Part shown: positions 47,001 through 55,386 of the stretch, piece by piece
Layout: each line of letters begins with the position of its first letter
How positions within the stretch are numbered: the stretch's first letter is position 1
Assembly: GCA_900314755.1 (NCBI GenBank)
Contig: OMWH01000008.1
Coordinates: 35,292 to 99,291, forward strand
DNA from: an uncultured Prevotellaceae bacterium
GTDB lineage: Bacteria; Bacteroidota; Bacteroidia; Bacteroidales; Bacteroidaceae
Reading direction: 5' to 3'
Length of the DNA: 64,000 bases
The notes under the pieces: generated by a model
Told to the model about the DNA's origin: nothing
What the model saw: only the letters and a program-made list of their open reading frames with translations
Databases searched by the model: none
Program-made: the position numbers and the translations under genes

Positions 47001-47315
47001 CCCACTCTTATAGAGTTCCACGCCACAGTTCAGGGCAGTCTGTCCTCCAAACGACAGCAGGATACCATCCGGACGCTCCTTCTCAATCACCCGTTCCACG
47101 AAGTAAGGTTGTACGGGCAGGAAATAGATCTCGTCGGCAACACCCTCCGAGGTCTGCACCGTCGCGATATTCGGGTTGATAAGTACCGTCTTCACCCCTT
47201 CCTCACGCAAAGCCTTCAGTGCCTGCGAACCGGAATAGTCAAACTCACCTGCCTCTCCTATCTTCAGGGCACCTGAACCCAGCAGCAGGACTTTCTTGAT
47301 ATGATTGTATTTCAT
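44055..47315 (-). CDS. carB: Carbamoyl-phosphate synthase large subunit
   Basis: 1086 residues from the ATG at 47315, just past the carA stop. Two ATP-grasp halves (LLGSGALKIGEAGEFDYSGS and VLGSGAYRIGSSVEFDWCG) and a C-terminal MGS-like allosteric domain. It makes carbamoyl phosphate for pyrimidines and arginine. Around residues 465-495 an extra stretch (RMEELKSGTSALQSLNP) is encoded by a simple inverted tract and appears inserted between the two halves. The gene is followed by the palindromic promoter of the next gene. Confidence 0.96.
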   Translation of the reverse strand: MKYNHIKKVLLLGSGALKIGEAGEFDYSGSQALKALREEGVKTVLINPNIATVQTSEGVADEIYFLPVQPYFVERVIEKERPDGILLSFGGQTALNCGVELYKSGVLEKYGVQVLGTPVQAIMDTEDRELFVEKLNEIDVKTIKSEACETIEQARQAAKDLGYPVILRAAYALGGLGSGFCDNEEELDKLAEKAFSFSPQVLVEKSLKGWKEIEYEVVRDRYDNCITVCNMENFDPLGIHTGESIVIAPSQTLTNSEYHKLRALAIKIIRHIGIVGECNVQYAFDPQSEDYRVIEVNARLSRSSALASKATGYPLAFVAAKLGMGYGLFELKNSVTKTTSAFFEPALDYVVCKIPRWDLSKFHGVDKELGSSMKSVGEVMAIGRTFEEAIQKGLRMIGQGMHGFVENKELEIADVDAALREPTDKRIFVISKAMHLPQYDIERIHELTKIDKWFLYKLKNIIDIDEKLKSLRMEELKSGTSALQSLNPTILRAAKVYGFTDFQIARAIGLEGKMGNMHQAMLEVRRIRKEMGILPVVKQIDTLAAEYPAQTNYLYVTYSGTVSDIPFEHDGKSIIVLGSGAYRIGSSVEFDWCGVQALNTIRKEGWRSIMINYNPETVSTDYDMCDRLYFDELTFERVMDIIDMEQPHGVIVSTGGQIPNNLAVALDEQHVTILGTSAQDIDGAEDRAKFSQMLNEIGVNQPEWSALTSMQDIDAFVERVGFPVLVRPSYVLSGAAMNVCSNKEELERFLQLAANVSEDHPVVVSKFIEHAKEIEMDAVAKDGEILAYAISEHIEFAGVHSGDATIQFPPQKLYVETVRRIKRISRQIAKALHINGPFNIQYMARDNDILVIECNLRASRSFPFVSKVLKLNLIELATKVMLGLPVEKPHKNLFDLDYVGIKASQFSFNRLQKADPVLGVDMASTGEVGCLGDNTSTALLKSMLSVGYRIPKKTVLLSTGSAKQKAEMLDAARMLVENGYELYATGGTSKYLSDNGIANTLVHWPSEPEQQPQALDLLHDHQIDMVVNIPKDLTTHELTNGYKIRRAAIDLNVPLITNSRLASAFINAFCTVKLDAIGIKSWSEYK

Positions 47316-47316
47316 C

Positions 47317-48414
47317 TTATAATGCTTCAATAAAACGGTCAAACATAAATTCGGTATCTACAGGACCTGAACAAGCCTCAGGATGGAACTGACTCGAGAA
47401 CCAGGGATTTGTCTGATGACGAATACCCTCATTCGAGCCGTCGTTCATATTCACGAACAACTCACGCCACTCCTTTCCCAAGGTGGCGGCATCCACGGCA
47501 TAGCCATGATTCTGACTGGTCACATAGCAGCGGTTGGTGCCTACCTCACGGACAGGCTGGTTATGGGAGCGGTGTCCGTATTTCAGCTTATAGATAGTGG
47601 CACCGCCTGCCTTTGCCAGCAACTGGTTACCCATGCAGATACCACAGATGGGCTTGCGGCTCTGTGACATCTGTTTGCGGATGATGTTCACAGCATCCTC
47701 ACACATATCCGGGTCGCCAGGACCATTGGCAAGGAAGAGTCCGTCAAAGTCCATATCGGTATAGTCATAGTTCCAGGGAACACGGATAACCTCTACCCCA
47801 CGCTTGATGAGACAGCGGATAATGTTTGCCTTGACACCACAGTCCACGAGGACGACTTTCTTTCCTGCACCCTCATTATATTTAATAATGTCTTTGCAGG
47901 AGACACGGTCTACCCAGTTGATGGTACTATAGTCTTCTATCGTTTCCATAGTATCTATAGCGTCTATAGGTTTGATAGTGCCCATCATCACACCGTGTTC
48001 ACGCAGCACCTTTGTCAACTGCCGGGTGTCAATACCTGTCACACCAGGCACTTTCTCCCGCTTCAACCAGTCGGCAAGACTCTCATGGGCATTCCAGTGA
48101 CTGTACTCCTCACTATAGTCACTGACGATAATGGCAGAGGCATAGATCTTGTCACTCTCCATAAAGGTCGGCAGCCCGTTCTCCTCAAAGGAGAAACGGG
48201 GTACGCCGTAGTTACCTACCAGCGGATAAGTAAGCGTCATCAGCTGTCCTGCATACGATGGGTCTGTCAGCGACTCTGGATATCCCATCATCGCCGTGTT
48301 GAACACCACCTCGCCGGCAACGGGTGCGTCATATCCAAAACTCTTTCCCTTAAATGTGGTCCCGTCTTCCAGGACCAATGTTACATCTTTCATCTTATTT
48401 TGTATTTGCATCAT
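47317..48414 (-). CDS. carA: Carbamoyl-phosphate synthase small subunit
   Basis: 365 residues. N-terminal CPSase domain (TLVLEDGTTFKGKSFGYDAPVAGE) and class I glutamine amidotransferase with nucleophile Cys in CGICMGNQLLAKAGG and FHPEA. Supplies ammonia to CarB. An internal ATG at 48393 is an alternative start that would remove seven residues. It lies immediately downstream of the glmS terminator with no obvious separate promoter. Confidence 0.95.
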   Translation of the reverse strand: MMQIQNKMKDVTLVLEDGTTFKGKSFGYDAPVAGEVVFNTAMMGYPESLTDPSYAGQLMTLTYPLVGNYGVPRFSFEENGLPTFMESDKIYASAIIVSDYSEEYSHWNAHESLADWLKREKVPGVTGIDTRQLTKVLREHGVMMGTIKPIDAIDTMETIEDYSTINWVDRVSCKDIIKYNEGAGKKVVLVDCGVKANIIRCLIKRGVEVIRVPWNYDYTDMDFDGLFLANGPGDPDMCEDAVNIIRKQMSQSRKPICGICMGNQLLAKAGGATIYKLKYGHRSHNQPVREVGTNRCYVTSQNHGYAVDAATLGKEWRELFVNMNDGSNEGIRHQTNPWFSSQFHPEACSGPVDTEFMFDRFIEAL

Positions 48415-48420
48415 ATCTTA

Positions 48421-48457
48421 AAAAGAAGGGCGAAACGTCAATGACGAATCGCCCTTT
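48421..48457 (-). terminator. Terminator after glmS
   Basis: AAGGGCGA/TCGCCCTT outer stem with an inner CGTCA/TGACG stem, followed on minus by a TTCTTTTT run. Confidence 0.85.
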
Positions 48458-48460
48458 GTA

Positions 48461-50305
48461 TTATTCAACGGTAACGCTCTTAGCAAGGTTTCTCGGTTGG
48501 TCGACGTTGAGACCTTTGCAAACAGCGACGTGATAGGCAAGCATCTGCAAGGGTATCGTTGCCAACAGTGGTTCCAGACACTCTATCGTGTCGGGCAGCG
48601 CGATGACCTCGTCGGCAATCCTGCTGATAGTGTTGTCACCCTGGCTGACCACGGCGATGACCTTACCCTTACGTGCTTTCACCTCCTGGATATTGGAGAG
48701 CACTTTCTCATACATGCCGTTATGGGTGGCAATGACGACCACTGGCATGTCAGAGTCTATGAGGGCGATAGGTCCGTGCTTCATCTCAGCGGCAGGATAG
48801 CCCTCGGCATGGATATAGGATATCTCTTTCAGTTTCAAGGCTCCCTCCAGAGCAACCGGATAACTGAAGCCACGACCCAGATAGAGGAAGTTGCGGGCAT
48901 AGGTGAACATACGACTCAGGTCTGCGATACGGTCGTTGAGTTTCAACACCTCTTTGATCTTAGCAGGTATCTCATGCAGCTCCTTGACGATATGCATATA
49001 GTCGTCGCTGGAGATCGTCCCTTTCTCTTTGGCAAGGGCAAGGGCAAGCATCGTCAAGACGGTCACCTGTCCTGTGAACGCCTTCGTGGAGGCGACACCA
49101 ATCTCCGGTCCCACATGGATATAGGAACCAGTATCGGTGGCACGGGGGATGCTGGAACCGATGGCATTACAGATACCATAGATAAAGGCACCAGCCTCTT
49201 TTGCCAACTGCACGGCGGCGAGGGTATCTGCTGTCTCTCCACTCTGTGAGATGGCAATCACCACATCTTCTTTGGTGATGACCGGGTTACGATAACGGAA
49301 CTCAGAAGCATACTCCACCTCCACAGGGATGCGGCAGAGCTGCTCTATCATCTGCTTACCGATCAGACCGGCATGCCAGGAGGTACCGCAGGCAACGATG
49401 ATGAAGCGCTTGGCACTCAGCAGCTGCTGTTTATAATCGATGACGGCGGAGAGCACCACGTTGTCGGTATCTACATTGACACGACCACGCATACAGTTGG
49501 TCAGACAGTCTGGCTGCTCGAAAATCTCTTTCAGCATGAAGTGCGGGAAACCGCCCTTCTCCAACTGTCCGAGGTTGATATCCACCTTCTTGATGGCAAG
49601 TTCCTGTTCCTCACCGAGGATGCTGACAACCTTGAGGTCCTCACCACGACGGATCACGGCGATATTGCCATCCTCCAGATAGACCACCTTATCGGTATAT
49701 TCCACGATAGGACTGGCATCTGAGCCGAGGAAGAACTCATCGTCACCGATACCCACCACCAACGGACTCTGTTTGCGAGCCGCAATGATCTGGTCGGGAT
49801 GACGCTTGTCAATGATAGCGATGGCGTAAGCACCTATCACCTGATAGAGAGCTACCTGAACGGCAGTCAGCAGGTCGAGTTCCTTACGCTCCATGATATA
49901 CTCCACGAGTTGCACGAGCACCTCGGTATCGGTGTCAGAGCGGAACGTCACTCCTTTCGACTGGAGTTTTGCTTTCAGGTCAGCATAGTTCTCGATGATA
50001 CCATTATGGATAATGGCAAGATTCTTCGATTGCGAATAATGAGGATGCGCATTGACGGCAGAGGGCTCACCATGGGTCGCCCATCGGGTATGTGCGATAC
50101 CGACAGTACCGCTGACATCCTTGTCACTGCAATATTCCACCAGATTGTCTACCTTTCCTTTCGCCTTGCAGACATTCAGGTTACCATTGTCATTAATCAA
50201 TGCGACACCTGCAGAGTCGTAACCACGATACTCCAGGCGTCGCAAACCTTTAATCAGAATAGGGAAAGCGTCCTTCTTTCCGATATATCCTACTATTCCA
50301 CACAT
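48461..50305 (-). CDS. glmS: Glutamine-fructose-6-phosphate aminotransferase
   Basis: 614 residues, standard GlmS. Cys2 nucleophile in MCGIVGYIG, then RRLEYRGYDSAG and HTRWATHG of the glutaminase domain. Two SIS domains follow (ACGTSWHAGL, SQSGETADT), ending in NLAKSVTVE. Makes glucosamine-6-phosphate for peptidoglycan and LPS. No glmS ribozyme is apparent in the 49-nt upstream gap. Confidence 0.96.
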   Translation of the reverse strand: MCGIVGYIGKKDAFPILIKGLRRLEYRGYDSAGVALINDNGNLNVCKAKGKVDNLVEYCSDKDVSGTVGIAHTRWATHGEPSAVNAHPHYSQSKNLAIIHNGIIENYADLKAKLQSKGVTFRSDTDTEVLVQLVEYIMERKELDLLTAVQVALYQVIGAYAIAIIDKRHPDQIIAARKQSPLVVGIGDDEFFLGSDASPIVEYTDKVVYLEDGNIAVIRRGEDLKVVSILGEEQELAIKKVDINLGQLEKGGFPHFMLKEIFEQPDCLTNCMRGRVNVDTDNVVLSAVIDYKQQLLSAKRFIIVACGTSWHAGLIGKQMIEQLCRIPVEVEYASEFRYRNPVITKEDVVIAISQSGETADTLAAVQLAKEAGAFIYGICNAIGSSIPRATDTGSYIHVGPEIGVASTKAFTGQVTVLTMLALALAKEKGTISSDDYMHIVKELHEIPAKIKEVLKLNDRIADLSRMFTYARNFLYLGRGFSYPVALEGALKLKEISYIHAEGYPAAEMKHGPIALIDSDMPVVVIATHNGMYEKVLSNIQEVKARKGKVIAVVSQGDNTISRIADEVIALPDTIECLEPLLATIPLQMLAYHVAVCKGLNVDQPRNLAKSVTVE

Positions 50306-50354
50306 AATGTTTCTCTCTCGTAAGTTTGTGTTGTGTTGTTGTATCTCTCTTATT

Positions 50355-50825
50355 TTATTTCTTCTTCGGCGTGTACTTGACGGACAACGTGGGTTTGTAG
50401 GTGTTCTCCAGGATTACGGCAATCAAACCGTCCGAAGCGTCGAAGTTGGCAACCTTATGGTCATCCTTCAGGATAGGACAGTCGGGCCATGCGTCCAGCT
50501 CTTTCTCCAGTCCGTCACGGATCTCCTGCCATAACTGGCGGGTACTGTCATTCGTGGAGAAGGCGTAGTTCTCTTGAACGACAGCTATCTTCTCACCGCT
50601 GAACGCCATCAGCACGCGGTATTTCTCTGCGGTACTTGCAAAGACTACCGTACGTCCGCTGTCAGAAGCGGCACTGTCGATGGCAAAGCCACGAGCCTGC
50701 ATGGAGTCAACAAACTGTGCTGTCGTCATAGACAAAGGGAGTCCACGATAGTTGAAAGGTTTCTCACTCTTCGAGCATGCCATCATCAGCAGTGCTGTCA
50801 CAAATAAAAAAACGGTTTTCTTCAT
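50355..50825 (-). CDS. Small lipoprotein of unknown function
   Basis: 156 residues. Lipobox at FVTALLMMACSKSE, then a compact alpha/beta domain (GLPLSMTTAQFVDSMQARGF ... YRVLMAFSGEKIAVVQENYAF) and a basic tail. I do not recognise a named family. Upstream of glmS by 49 nt and possibly co-transcribed. Its own -7 box is at 50848-50855. Confidence 0.75.
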   Translation of the reverse strand: MKKTVFLFVTALLMMACSKSEKPFNYRGLPLSMTTAQFVDSMQARGFAIDSAASDSGRTVVFASTAEKYRVLMAFSGEKIAVVQENYAFSTNDSTRQLWQEIRDGLEKELDAWPDCPILKDDHKVANFDASDGLIAVILENTYKPTLSVKYTPKKK

Positions 50826-50847
50826 CTTGTTTTCGTTTTTGACGCTG

Positions 50848-50926
50848 CAAAGTTACAAAATTTATTCTATAAGTGAGCAAAACTCTCACAAATATTTTGT
50901 CAACTCAAAATATTACGTTACCTTTG
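50848..50926. promoter_or_regulatory. Divergent promoters, lipoprotein-glmS / dicarboxylate transporter
   Basis: Minus -7 TAACTTTG at 50848-50855. Plus TTTG-N19-TACCTTTG with the -7 box at 50919-50926, 33 nt before the transporter ATG. Confidence 0.72.
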
Positions 50927-50959
50927 CCAACTATAAGCAATAACTTTGAATTTAAAACT

Positions 50960-52405
50960 ATGAGTTTAGTAATGATCCTTCAGCTCCTCATTGTGTTGGG
51001 AGCATTATGGGTGGGCAGCCGTTATGGCAGTCTTGCCCTCGGTGCTATTTCGGGTATCGGACTGGCACTTCTGGTTTTTGGTTTTGGTTTGAAACCAGGT
51101 ACTCCTCCTACAGATGTGATATACATCATCATAGCCGCAGTGACCTGTGCTGGTATCATGCAGGCTTCAGGAGGTATGGACTGGCTGATACAGATAGCCG
51201 AGAAGATGCTTCGCAAGCATCCCGACCGTATCACGTTCCTGGCTCCGCTGACCACGTTCTTCCTCACGGTACTGGTGGGAACGGGACATGTGGTGTATAC
51301 GCTGATGCCTATTATCTGTGATATCGCCTTGAAGAAAGGCATCCGTCCGGAGCGTCCCTGTGGTGTCGCCTCCGTCGCCTCCCAGATAGGTATCACCTGC
51401 TCACCCATCGCTGCTGCCGTCGTAGCCTTCGTGAGTATATCGAATGCACATGGTTTTGATGTCACCATCCCGGGAGTGCTGATGATTTCCATTCCCGCAT
51501 GTCTCTGTGGACTGATGGCTGCCGCCGCAGCGAGTTACCATCGTGGACTGGACCTTGACAAGGACCCGCAGTTCCAGGAGAAGCTGAAGGATCCCGCTCA
51601 GTATGAATATATATATGGTGGTGAGGTGACAACCCTTGACAAGGAGATACCGCAGTCGGCAAAGAATGCCGTCTTCATCTTCCTGGGAGCCCTTGCCGTC
51701 ATCGTGTTCTTTGCCGTCTTCCAGAACACGTTGCCCGCATACGACACACTGAGGGGTATTAAAGGCGCCGACCCGCTGGTGATCAACGACAGTCTGACAC
51801 TGACTGCCGACCAGCTGGTGAAGGCAAAAGTGCATGTCGAAGGCATGACAGAGATATTCTCAAAACCCCTTCCCATGAACCTCGTCATTCAGATCGTGAT
51901 GATATCGGCTGCCGCCTTGATGATTATCTTCTGTAAGGCTTCCCCCAAGAAAGCAGTGGCAGGACCGGTATGGCAGTCAGGTATGGTTGCTGTTGTCGCC
52001 ATCTATGGCATCGCATGGCTTGCCGACACCTATTTCTCCAACTATCTGGATGTGATACAGGCGATGCTGACAGATATCGTGAAGGAATATCCATGGTCTA
52101 TCGCCTTCGTGTTCTTCCTCGTGTCGGTACTTATCAACTCGCAGGGTGCCGTCGTGGTGTCCATGCTGCCCCTCGCCTACTCGCTGGGTATTGACGGTGC
52201 GGTGTTGCTGGGTGTGCTCCCTAGTGTCTACGGCTACTTCTTCATCCCCAACTATCCCTCGGACATTGCGACAGTCAATTTCGACCGCTCAGGTACGACC
52301 GTCATTGGCAAATACCTGCTCAACCACTCGTTCATGATGCCCGGTCTGGTCAGTGTCATCACCTCGACCATCGTAGCCTATATCCTCTCAAGTATCATTT
52401 ATTGA
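50960..52405 (+). CDS. Anaerobic C4-dicarboxylate transporter, DcuA/DcuB family
   Basis: 481 residues from the ATG at 50960, chosen because the promoter lies after earlier in-frame starts. Polytopic with LGAISGIGLALLVFGFG, AAVTCAGIMQASGGMDWL and RPERPCGVASVASQIGITCSPIAAA, typical Dcu sequences. It would exchange fumarate, succinate or aspartate across the inner membrane during anaerobic growth, consistent with the succinate-propionate genes elsewhere in the window. A repeat-hairpin element starts at its stop codon. Confidence 0.88.
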   Translation: MSLVMILQLLIVLGALWVGSRYGSLALGAISGIGLALLVFGFGLKPGTPPTDVIYIIIAAVTCAGIMQASGGMDWLIQIAEKMLRKHPDRITFLAPLTTFFLTVLVGTGHVVYTLMPIICDIALKKGIRPERPCGVASVASQIGITCSPIAAAVVAFVSISNAHGFDVTIPGVLMISIPACLCGLMAAAAASYHRGLDLDKDPQFQEKLKDPAQYEYIYGGEVTTLDKEIPQSAKNAVFIFLGALAVIVFFAVFQNTLPAYDTLRGIKGADPLVINDSLTLTADQLVKAKVHVEGMTEIFSKPLPMNLVIQIVMISAAALMIIFCKASPKKAVAGPVWQSGMVAVVAIYGIAWLADTYFSNYLDVIQAMLTDIVKEYPWSIAFVFFLVSVLINSQGAVVVSMLPLAYSLGIDGAVLLGVLPSVYGYFFIPNYPSDIATVNFDRSGTTVIGKYLLNHSFMMPGLVSVITSTIVAYILSSIIY

Positions 52406-52519
52406 TTATCAAACAATACGAGTATCTTATTTGAAAATACGAGTATCTTATTAAACAATACGAGTATCGGATTTTTCGTTCCGATGCTCGTATTTATAAA
52501 TAGTGGCATCGTATTTGAC
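52406..52519. repeat. Tandem-repeat plus hairpin element, copy 2
   Basis: Two to three units with core ACGAGTATCTT, then a hairpin (stem AATACGAGTATCGGA against TCCGATGCTCGTATT, one G-T pair, loop TTTTTCGT) and the tail TAAATAGT...TCGTATTTGAC. Same order as copy 1 at 10661 but a different stem sequence. Here it follows the transporter stop and can act as its terminator. The 52520-52573 remainder holds only two GGGTGACC direct repeats. Confidence 0.83.
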
Positions 52520-52573
52520 CAGAAGGGGATCAGGCAGTAATAATGTTGGGTGACCACATATATGAGGGTGACC

Positions 52574-53167
52574 TCAACTGGAAAAGGTTTTCACCACAAG
52601 CTCTCTCGGTAAAGTAATCACTTTTAGACGCTCATACCATATCCTGGACGACCCTGCAACATGCTTTTTTGTGTGTCCACTAATGATGTAGTAACTTGCC
52701 GTGTATTCGTCCATCATGTCCAGAAACACTTTCTTGATGCGTGAACATTTCTCGTTGATGGCATTATCAAGCGGATTCACCAAGTGAGCGACACCCTCTA
52801 TGACTTTCTCCTTATCCAGTGTTTTTGCCGTTGCCATATAATAGCGTGTCAGCTCGTCCTTATAGTCCCCCAGCCTCTTAAACTCGATTCCTTCCGGATG
52901 GGCAAGGAACAACAGATAGACCGCCTTGTGAACTGGCTGCAACTCTATCTCCTTGTTTTGATAGTCTGCCAATATGAACCGGTAGTCCTCAGTAATGACC
53001 AAACGACTTAAACGAGTCTTTGCAGCCTCTAATTTCAGTTCCTCCAACAGGGATGCGCCAACAGCCTTAAACAACAAGTCATTACGACCCATTGTATTCA
53101 GTTGGCTGGCGAGTCTTTTGACCTCAGCAGCCATTTCCTCTGGTGTCATCACCTTCTCGCTCATCAA
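52574..53167 (-). CDS. Unknown protein with Bacteroidetes KAVYLLFLxHPEGI module
   Basis: 197 residues. An N-terminal helical region (TPEEMAAEVKRLASQLNTMG) is followed by a module (LSRLVITEDYRFILADYQ, HKAVYLLFLAHPEGIEFKRL, NPLDNAINEKCSRIKKVFL, ITLPRELV). The same module forms the C-terminal third of the protein at 56339-57604. The strand-helix pattern around LQPVHKAVYLLFLAHPEG resembles a winged helix, but no function is established. Its start abuts the FtsZ-like stop, so the two are one operon. Confidence 0.7.
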   Translation of the reverse strand: MMSEKVMTPEEMAAEVKRLASQLNTMGRNDLLFKAVGASLLEELKLEAAKTRLSRLVITEDYRFILADYQNKEIELQPVHKAVYLLFLAHPEGIEFKRLGDYKDELTRYYMATAKTLDKEKVIEGVAHLVNPLDNAINEKCSRIKKVFLDMMDEYTASYYIISGHTKKHVAGSSRIWYERLKVITLPRELVVKTFSS

Positions 53168-54442
53168 CTATATCTCGTCTTGCGCCAGTAAATTCAACTG
53201 TCTGTTGAGCCAACTCTTCATTCTGCTGACGACAGATTTAGAACTTTCTTCCTCTTCAACAACAGGCTCTTGAGCAGGTTCTGGTTCAGCAACAGGCTCT
53301 ACAACGAAAGGTGGTTCTTCTTGCGGTTCCTCCTTGAGTGGTTCAACAGACGGTTCTACCTTTGCCTTCAACGGTTTGTATAATTCCTTTATTAACCTTT
53401 CATAATACTCATCGTCCGTATTCAGACGAGGTTTAGAAACCAATTCTTCCTCGTCATTCATATCTGTTGCAAGAATAATCACCTTCGCATCCTCACCTAA
53501 AGAGTCATCTGTAGACGTACCCCATATCACTTCCACATCCGGATTCAACTGATCGAAGAAATCATCCACCTCTTGCATTTCTGGAATCAAGATGGGATTT
53601 TCCTCACTGGCATATATATTAAATAGGATACGCTTTGCCCTACTGATATCATTACCATGAAGCAGTGGAGAGTCCAGTGCGTCAATGATGGCACGCTCCA
53701 CCCGATGGTCACCCTTTGCCCTTCCTATAGCCATGATGGCACCGCCACCATTACGCATCGTCGTCTCCACATCACGGAAGTCAAGGTTAATATTCCCCTC
53801 AGAACTAATCGTTATCAGTTCAGAGATACCCTTCACCGCATTTTTCAATACATTATCGGCTTCCGCAAGCGCATTCTTCAGAGATATGTTCGTGTCTGAA
53901 TAAATATCACATAGCCTCTCGTTATTAACTATCAACAGGGCATCAACATTTTTACGTAACTCATCAACGCCCTTTAGTGCTTTGATAATTTTACGTCGAT
54001 GCTCAAAATAGAACGGGATGGTCACCACACCAATAGTAAGCAGTCCCTTTTCCTTTGCCACACGAGCAATGACAGGAGCAGCACCCGTACCTGTACCACC
54101 ACCCATCGTAGCAGTCACAAAGACCATTTTAGTATGATCGTCCAGCAGGTGTTCTATCATATCGATACTGCTTTCAGCCTCTGCCTTGCCTACTTCAGGA
54201 CGTGCTCCAGCCCCCAAGCCTTCACCTAATTGTATCTTCACAGGTACCGGAGAGTTCTTCAGCGAGGCACTATCAGTATTACATACAGCAAAAGACACAC
54301 CCTGCACTCCCTCGTTATACATATTACGCACCGCATTGCAGCCTCCACCACCCACACCAATTACCTTGATGATGTTCTGCATCTGGTCAACGATAGGAGC
54401 GTCAAACTCCAGCAAATCCCTATTATTCTCTTCTCTTCCCAT
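53168..54442 (-). CDS. FtsZ-family GTPase, probably a paralogue outside the division cluster
   Basis: 424 residues from the ATG at 54442; a longer start at 54502 is excluded because the promoter -7 box lies inside it. GTP-binding motifs [10 protein letters not shown] and [14 protein letters not shown] (tubulin signature) and the T7 loop NLDFRDVE are intact, so GTP hydrolysis and polymerisation are plausible. After residue ~320 comes an acidic Pro/Glu linker and a basic amphipathic end ([15 protein letters not shown]). No ftsA, ftsQ or mur genes are near. It is paired with the 197-residue module protein. Being the cell's only FtsZ cannot be excluded from this window. Confidence 0.8.
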   Translation of the reverse strand: MGREENNRDLLEFDAPIVDQMQNIIKVIGVGGGGCNAVRNMYNEGVQGVSFAVCNTDSASLKNSPVPVKIQLGEGLGAGARPEVGKAEAESSIDMIEHLLDDHTKMVFVTATMGGGTGTGAAPVIARVAKEKGLLTIGVVTIPFYFEHRRKIIKALKGVDELRKNVDALLIVNNERLCDIYSDTNISLKNALAEADNVLKNAVKGISELITISSEGNINLDFRDVETTMRNGGGAIMAIGRAKGDHRVERAIIDALDSPLLHGNDISRAKRILFNIYASEENPILIPEMQEVDDFFDQLNPDVEVIWGTSTDDSLGEDAKVIILATDMNDEEELVSKPRLNTDDEYYERLIKELYKPLKAKVEPSVEPLKEEPQEEPPFVVEPVAEPEPAQEPVVEEEESSKSVVSRMKSWLNRQLNLLAQDEI

Positions 54443-54457
54443 AACTTCACGAATTTG

Positions 54458-54493
54458 TTTGCAAAGATAATAAACTTCCACTATATTTGCAAG
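54458..54493. promoter_or_regulatory. Symmetric bidirectional promoter at FtsZ-like gene
   Basis: Minus: CTTG-N20-TATCTTTG (-7 at 54462-54469) drives the FtsZ-like gene. Plus: TTTG-N20-TATATTTG (-7 at 54482-54489) points antisense into the ADP-ribosylglycohydrolase remnant. The two promoters overlap over their whole length. Confidence 0.75.
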
Positions 54494-54530
54494 CCCTCGC
54501 AAGCCTTGCGGGAAAGAAATCTGAATCTTA

Positions 54531-54743
54531 TCAGTCTCGTTCTGTCTCCATCATTTTCACGAATTGGTTTTTGATGTCTTTTAAATCATCTGACAGAATG
54601 GAATCACATCGCAGTACGATCTCTTCTGGGATAGGATACTTACAGGCAGCGATGCCTCCTGCCATTGCACCAATCGTATCGGAGTCACCTCCAAGAGAAA
54701 TGGCGAGGCGAATCACCTCTTCAAAAGAGACGGTTTCTTCCAC
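54531..54743 (-). pseudogene. C-terminal remnant of an ADP-ribosylglycohydrolase (DraG-like)
   Basis: 70 residues from a GTG, containing LAISLGGDSDTIGAMAGGIA, the metal-binding C-terminal signature of ADP-ribosylglycohydrolases. A stop lies four codons upstream, and the N-terminal three quarters of the family are missing. The first codons overlap the end of the next upstream gene in another frame. Best read as a remnant left by deletion. A fuller relative is at the right edge (63576-64000). Confidence 0.8.
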
Positions 54744-55183
54744 TGATAATTATTGCCGTTCGAGTCGCCATAGCGTTCTTTCCGTATCTGAGACTTCACC
54801 CACTGTTGGTCACTTTTTGTAGAGGAATTGAATATCGTTGCTATCTGTTGTTTATCCTTCCCTGCCTTATATCGCTCACGCAGTTCTTTCCGGGCCAATG
54901 CAACATTGCCACCTTTCTTGTCTTGGAACTCCTTTATAAGAGCACTTGTATCTTCCGTTTTAATTCGCTCCTCGCGTTTCCCAACCTGATCTTTAAAGAG
55001 GATGTTGAATATCGTCTGTTTGATGATTCTTCCATCTGATATCCACTTACTCCTGTATAAAGCCACAAGTTCTTGTCTGGTAAGTGATGGTAGCATATCT
55101 ACACACTTTCTTAACTCACTATCCTCCCATCCTTTATAATGGAAAAGTCTTGCCTGTTGCAGAATGTACTCGAAATCTGTCAT
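54713..55183 (-). CDS. Hypothetical protein, island
   Basis: 156 residues, helical and charged (LRKCVDMLPSLTRQELVALYRSKW, ARKELRERYKAGKDKQQIATIF). No family recognised. The last residues (NNYQWKKPSLLKR) are read through the start of the DraG remnant in another frame, so the natural C terminus may have been replaced at a recombination joint. Located 20 nt downstream of the DnaB-like tail. Confidence 0.5.
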   Translation of the reverse strand: MTDFEYILQQARLFHYKGWEDSELRKCVDMLPSLTRQELVALYRSKWISDGRIIKQTIFNILFKDQVGKREERIKTEDTSALIKEFQDKKGGNVALARKELRERYKAGKDKQQIATIFNSSTKSDQQWVKSQIRKERYGDSNGNNYQWKKPSLLKR

Positions 55184-55203
55184 ATCTTCATCGGTTTATA
55201 ATG

Positions 55204-55386
55204 TTAAAATGGTAATTCTTCTTCAAGATCAAGTTCTTTGATTAACTTTTTCACAGGTTCATTAAATGGACTAAAATCTTTCAGGCTGACAGGCTTTGAA
55301 GTACTTTTACCATTCTTCCTTACGCATACTACACCCGTTTTCTCATGATAGTCCAGGAAAATGCTGCCCAATGGTTTTAAGGGCAT
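55204..55386 (-). pseudogene. Out-of-frame C-terminal tail of DnaB-like gene
   Basis: A 60-codon reading frame that overlaps the DnaB-like gene by 44 nt. It continues the DnaB-like homology (GSIFLDYHEKTGVV corresponds to the last beta-hairpin of DnaB) in the +1 frame. A one-base shift within the AAAA run of the coding strand (plus 55375-55378) joins ...RKNALK to PLGSIFLDYHEK. Either a mutation, a sequencing indel, or translational frameshifting. Confidence 0.6.

Noticed and set aside
50306-50354. glmS ribozyme
   Set aside because: The 49-nt gap is too short and lacks the expected structure.
54443-54502. Longer start for the FtsZ-like protein
   Set aside because: A complete promoter (-7 at 54462-54469) lies inside the extension, and FtsZ similarity begins after 54442.
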